Below, one piece after another: positions 52,071 through 52,587 of a DNA stretch of 52,587 nucleotides. Numbering within the stretch: position 1 is the first letter of the stretch; every line of letters starts with the position of its first letter. The notes under the pieces are model-generated. The model had not been told where the DNA came from. It did no database searches and worked only from the letters and a program-made list of their open reading frames with translations. Source of the DNA: Nitrososphaeraceae archaeon (lineage in GTDB: Archaea > Thermoproteota > Nitrososphaeria > Nitrososphaerales > Nitrososphaeraceae); assembly GCA_013114725.1 (NCBI GenBank), contig QCWD01000010.1, positions 1 through 52,587 on the forward strand, given 5' to 3'. Made by a program: the position numbers and the translations under genes.

Positions 52071-52514
52071 TTATGTTACTTCCTGCTCAATCCAATTTTT
52101 TAAAGCAGTGTTCATCATTTGGAAACTTTCTTCTATATCAGAATCCATTTTTTTAGGTGTAAAACTGGAAGCAATTCCAGAAAATACCTCCTTGTTGATA
52201 AATGTTACCGACTTATTATCTATTTTTTCAATTTTTAATACACGTTCCCCTTCGAATAATGAAGATGATAACAATTTTCCCTTCCACCTGATCTCAGAGG
52301 GTTTTTCCATTTTGGTAATTGTCGGATGATATGTTCTATTCCTTCCGGATTTGAGATGTAACTGTAATTCAATTTTCTCGCCCGTTTTTGGCTGGCCTGT
52401 AATACTTACGATGAATGGATTCCATTTTGAATAATTATGAAAATCAACAAGTACATTCCAAAGTTTTTCTGGGGTTGAATTGATTATGATTTCTGTACTA
52501 ATTTCTTTTACCAT
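52071..52514 (-). CDS. SRPBCC/START-like ligand-binding protein
   Basis: 147 residues. The polyketide-cyclase/SRPBCC fold starts ISTEIIINSTPEKLWNVLVD, then FHNYSKWNPFIVSITGQP and IRWKGKLLSSSLFEGERVL, ending in the long C-terminal helix (FQMMNTALKNWIEQEV). It binds a hydrophobic ligand in a deep cavity; the ligand is unknown. The ATG at 52514 matches the family N-terminus. Confidence 0.85.
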   Translation of the reverse strand: MVKEISTEIIINSTPEKLWNVLVDFHNYSKWNPFIVSITGQPKTGEKIELQLHLKSGRNRTYHPTITKMEKPSEIRWKGKLLSSSLFEGERVLKIEKIDNKSVTFINKEVFSGIASSFTPKKMDSDIEESFQMMNTALKNWIEQEVT

Positions 52515-52587
52515 TTTTTGACTAAATTCAATATATAATACAAAGTTTTTAAAATTTTTGTTTTCAGTTCAATATAACTAGGGAAAA

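Overview
The window is AT-rich (roughly two thirds A+T by eye) and archaeal. Genes that place it in the archaea include topoisomerase VI A/B, an HMf-type histone, aIF2-gamma, S6e, S30e, Rpo7/Spt4, an archaeal Ser/His signal peptidase, STT3, CofE, GTP-dependent dephospho-CoA kinase and two deoxyhypusine-synthase homologues. A complete bacterial-type UvrBAC set, a cobyrinate a,c-diamide synthase, a single-domain cupredoxin, many small Zn-ribbon proteins and frequent TTG/GTG starts point to Nitrososphaeria (Thaumarchaeota), probably the Nitrosocosmicus/Nitrososphaerales side. The genus is inference. No replication or mobile element is visible, so this looks like a chromosomal core region.

Layout. 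1-1100: left-truncated, membrane-anchored metallophosphoesterase with a tandem-repeat stalk (-). 1.2-2.6 kb: ksgA and a HemK-type methyltransferase (+). 2.6-4.6 kb: S30e, a membrane protein and an isocitrate/isopropylmalate-type dehydrogenase (-). 4.7-7.4 kb: nadA, nadX, a cupredoxin and an HNH protein (+). 7.4-8.0 kb: two mini zinc proteins flanking a GC-rich, foldable segment. 8.2-10.0 kb: leuCD (-). 10.1-12.7 kb: cofE, an unknown gene and a DRG-type GTPase (+). 12.7-14.6 kb: signal peptidase, a C/D box sRNA candidate, RNase HI and a metallophosphoesterase (-). 14.9 kb: intron-containing tRNA-Cys. 15.0-19.7 kb: an AAA+ ATPase, a broken 2-hydroxyacid dehydrogenase, several mini zinc proteins and a Gly-rich secreted protein. 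20.2-27.1 kb: uvrB-uvrA-uvrC (-). 27.3-30.5 kb: thiol oxidoreductase, MBL hydrolase, PIN protein, a winged-helix protein with a linker-histone-like tail and a Zn ribbon (-). 30.5-32.3 kb: S6e and aIF2-gamma (+). 32.3-36.3 kb: Zn ribbon, top6A/top6B and small genes (-). 36.4-39.2 kb: STT3 fused to cyclophilin (-). 39.4-41.5 kb: a broken deoxyhypusine synthase divergent from an intact DHS-like gene. 41.7-44.5 kb: DUF309, histone, and the rpo7-spt4-nadC operon. 45.0-48.4 kb: Mrp/NBP35, dephospho-CoA kinase, a candidate C/D sRNA and cobB (+). 48.4-52.5 kb: a second, degenerate phosphatase, a hemerythrin-like protein, a four-CBS protein and a SRPBCC protein.

How the genes work together. NadX, NadA and NadC give an aspartate-to-nicotinate-mononucleotide route, with nadC carried in an RNA-polymerase operon. 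CofE, CobB and dephospho-CoA kinase contribute to F420, cobamide and CoA. Signal peptidase and STT3-cyclophilin form a secretion, glycosylation and folding theme, and several exported proteins here carry N-x-S/T sequons. UvrABC provides nucleotide excision repair, although UvrC ends before the usual helix-hairpin-helix tail.

The most notable signals are the STT3-cyclophilin fusion; an exact 29-bp tandem duplication that frameshifts a 2-hydroxyacid dehydrogenase; a deletion plus frameshift in canonical deoxyhypusine synthase beside an intact paralogue; a C/D box sRNA with textbook spacing; an H1-like winged-helix protein; and a pair of phosphatase paralogues at the two ends of the window, one with a repeat stalk and one with eroded metal-binding motifs. 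No large new defence or mobile system was found.
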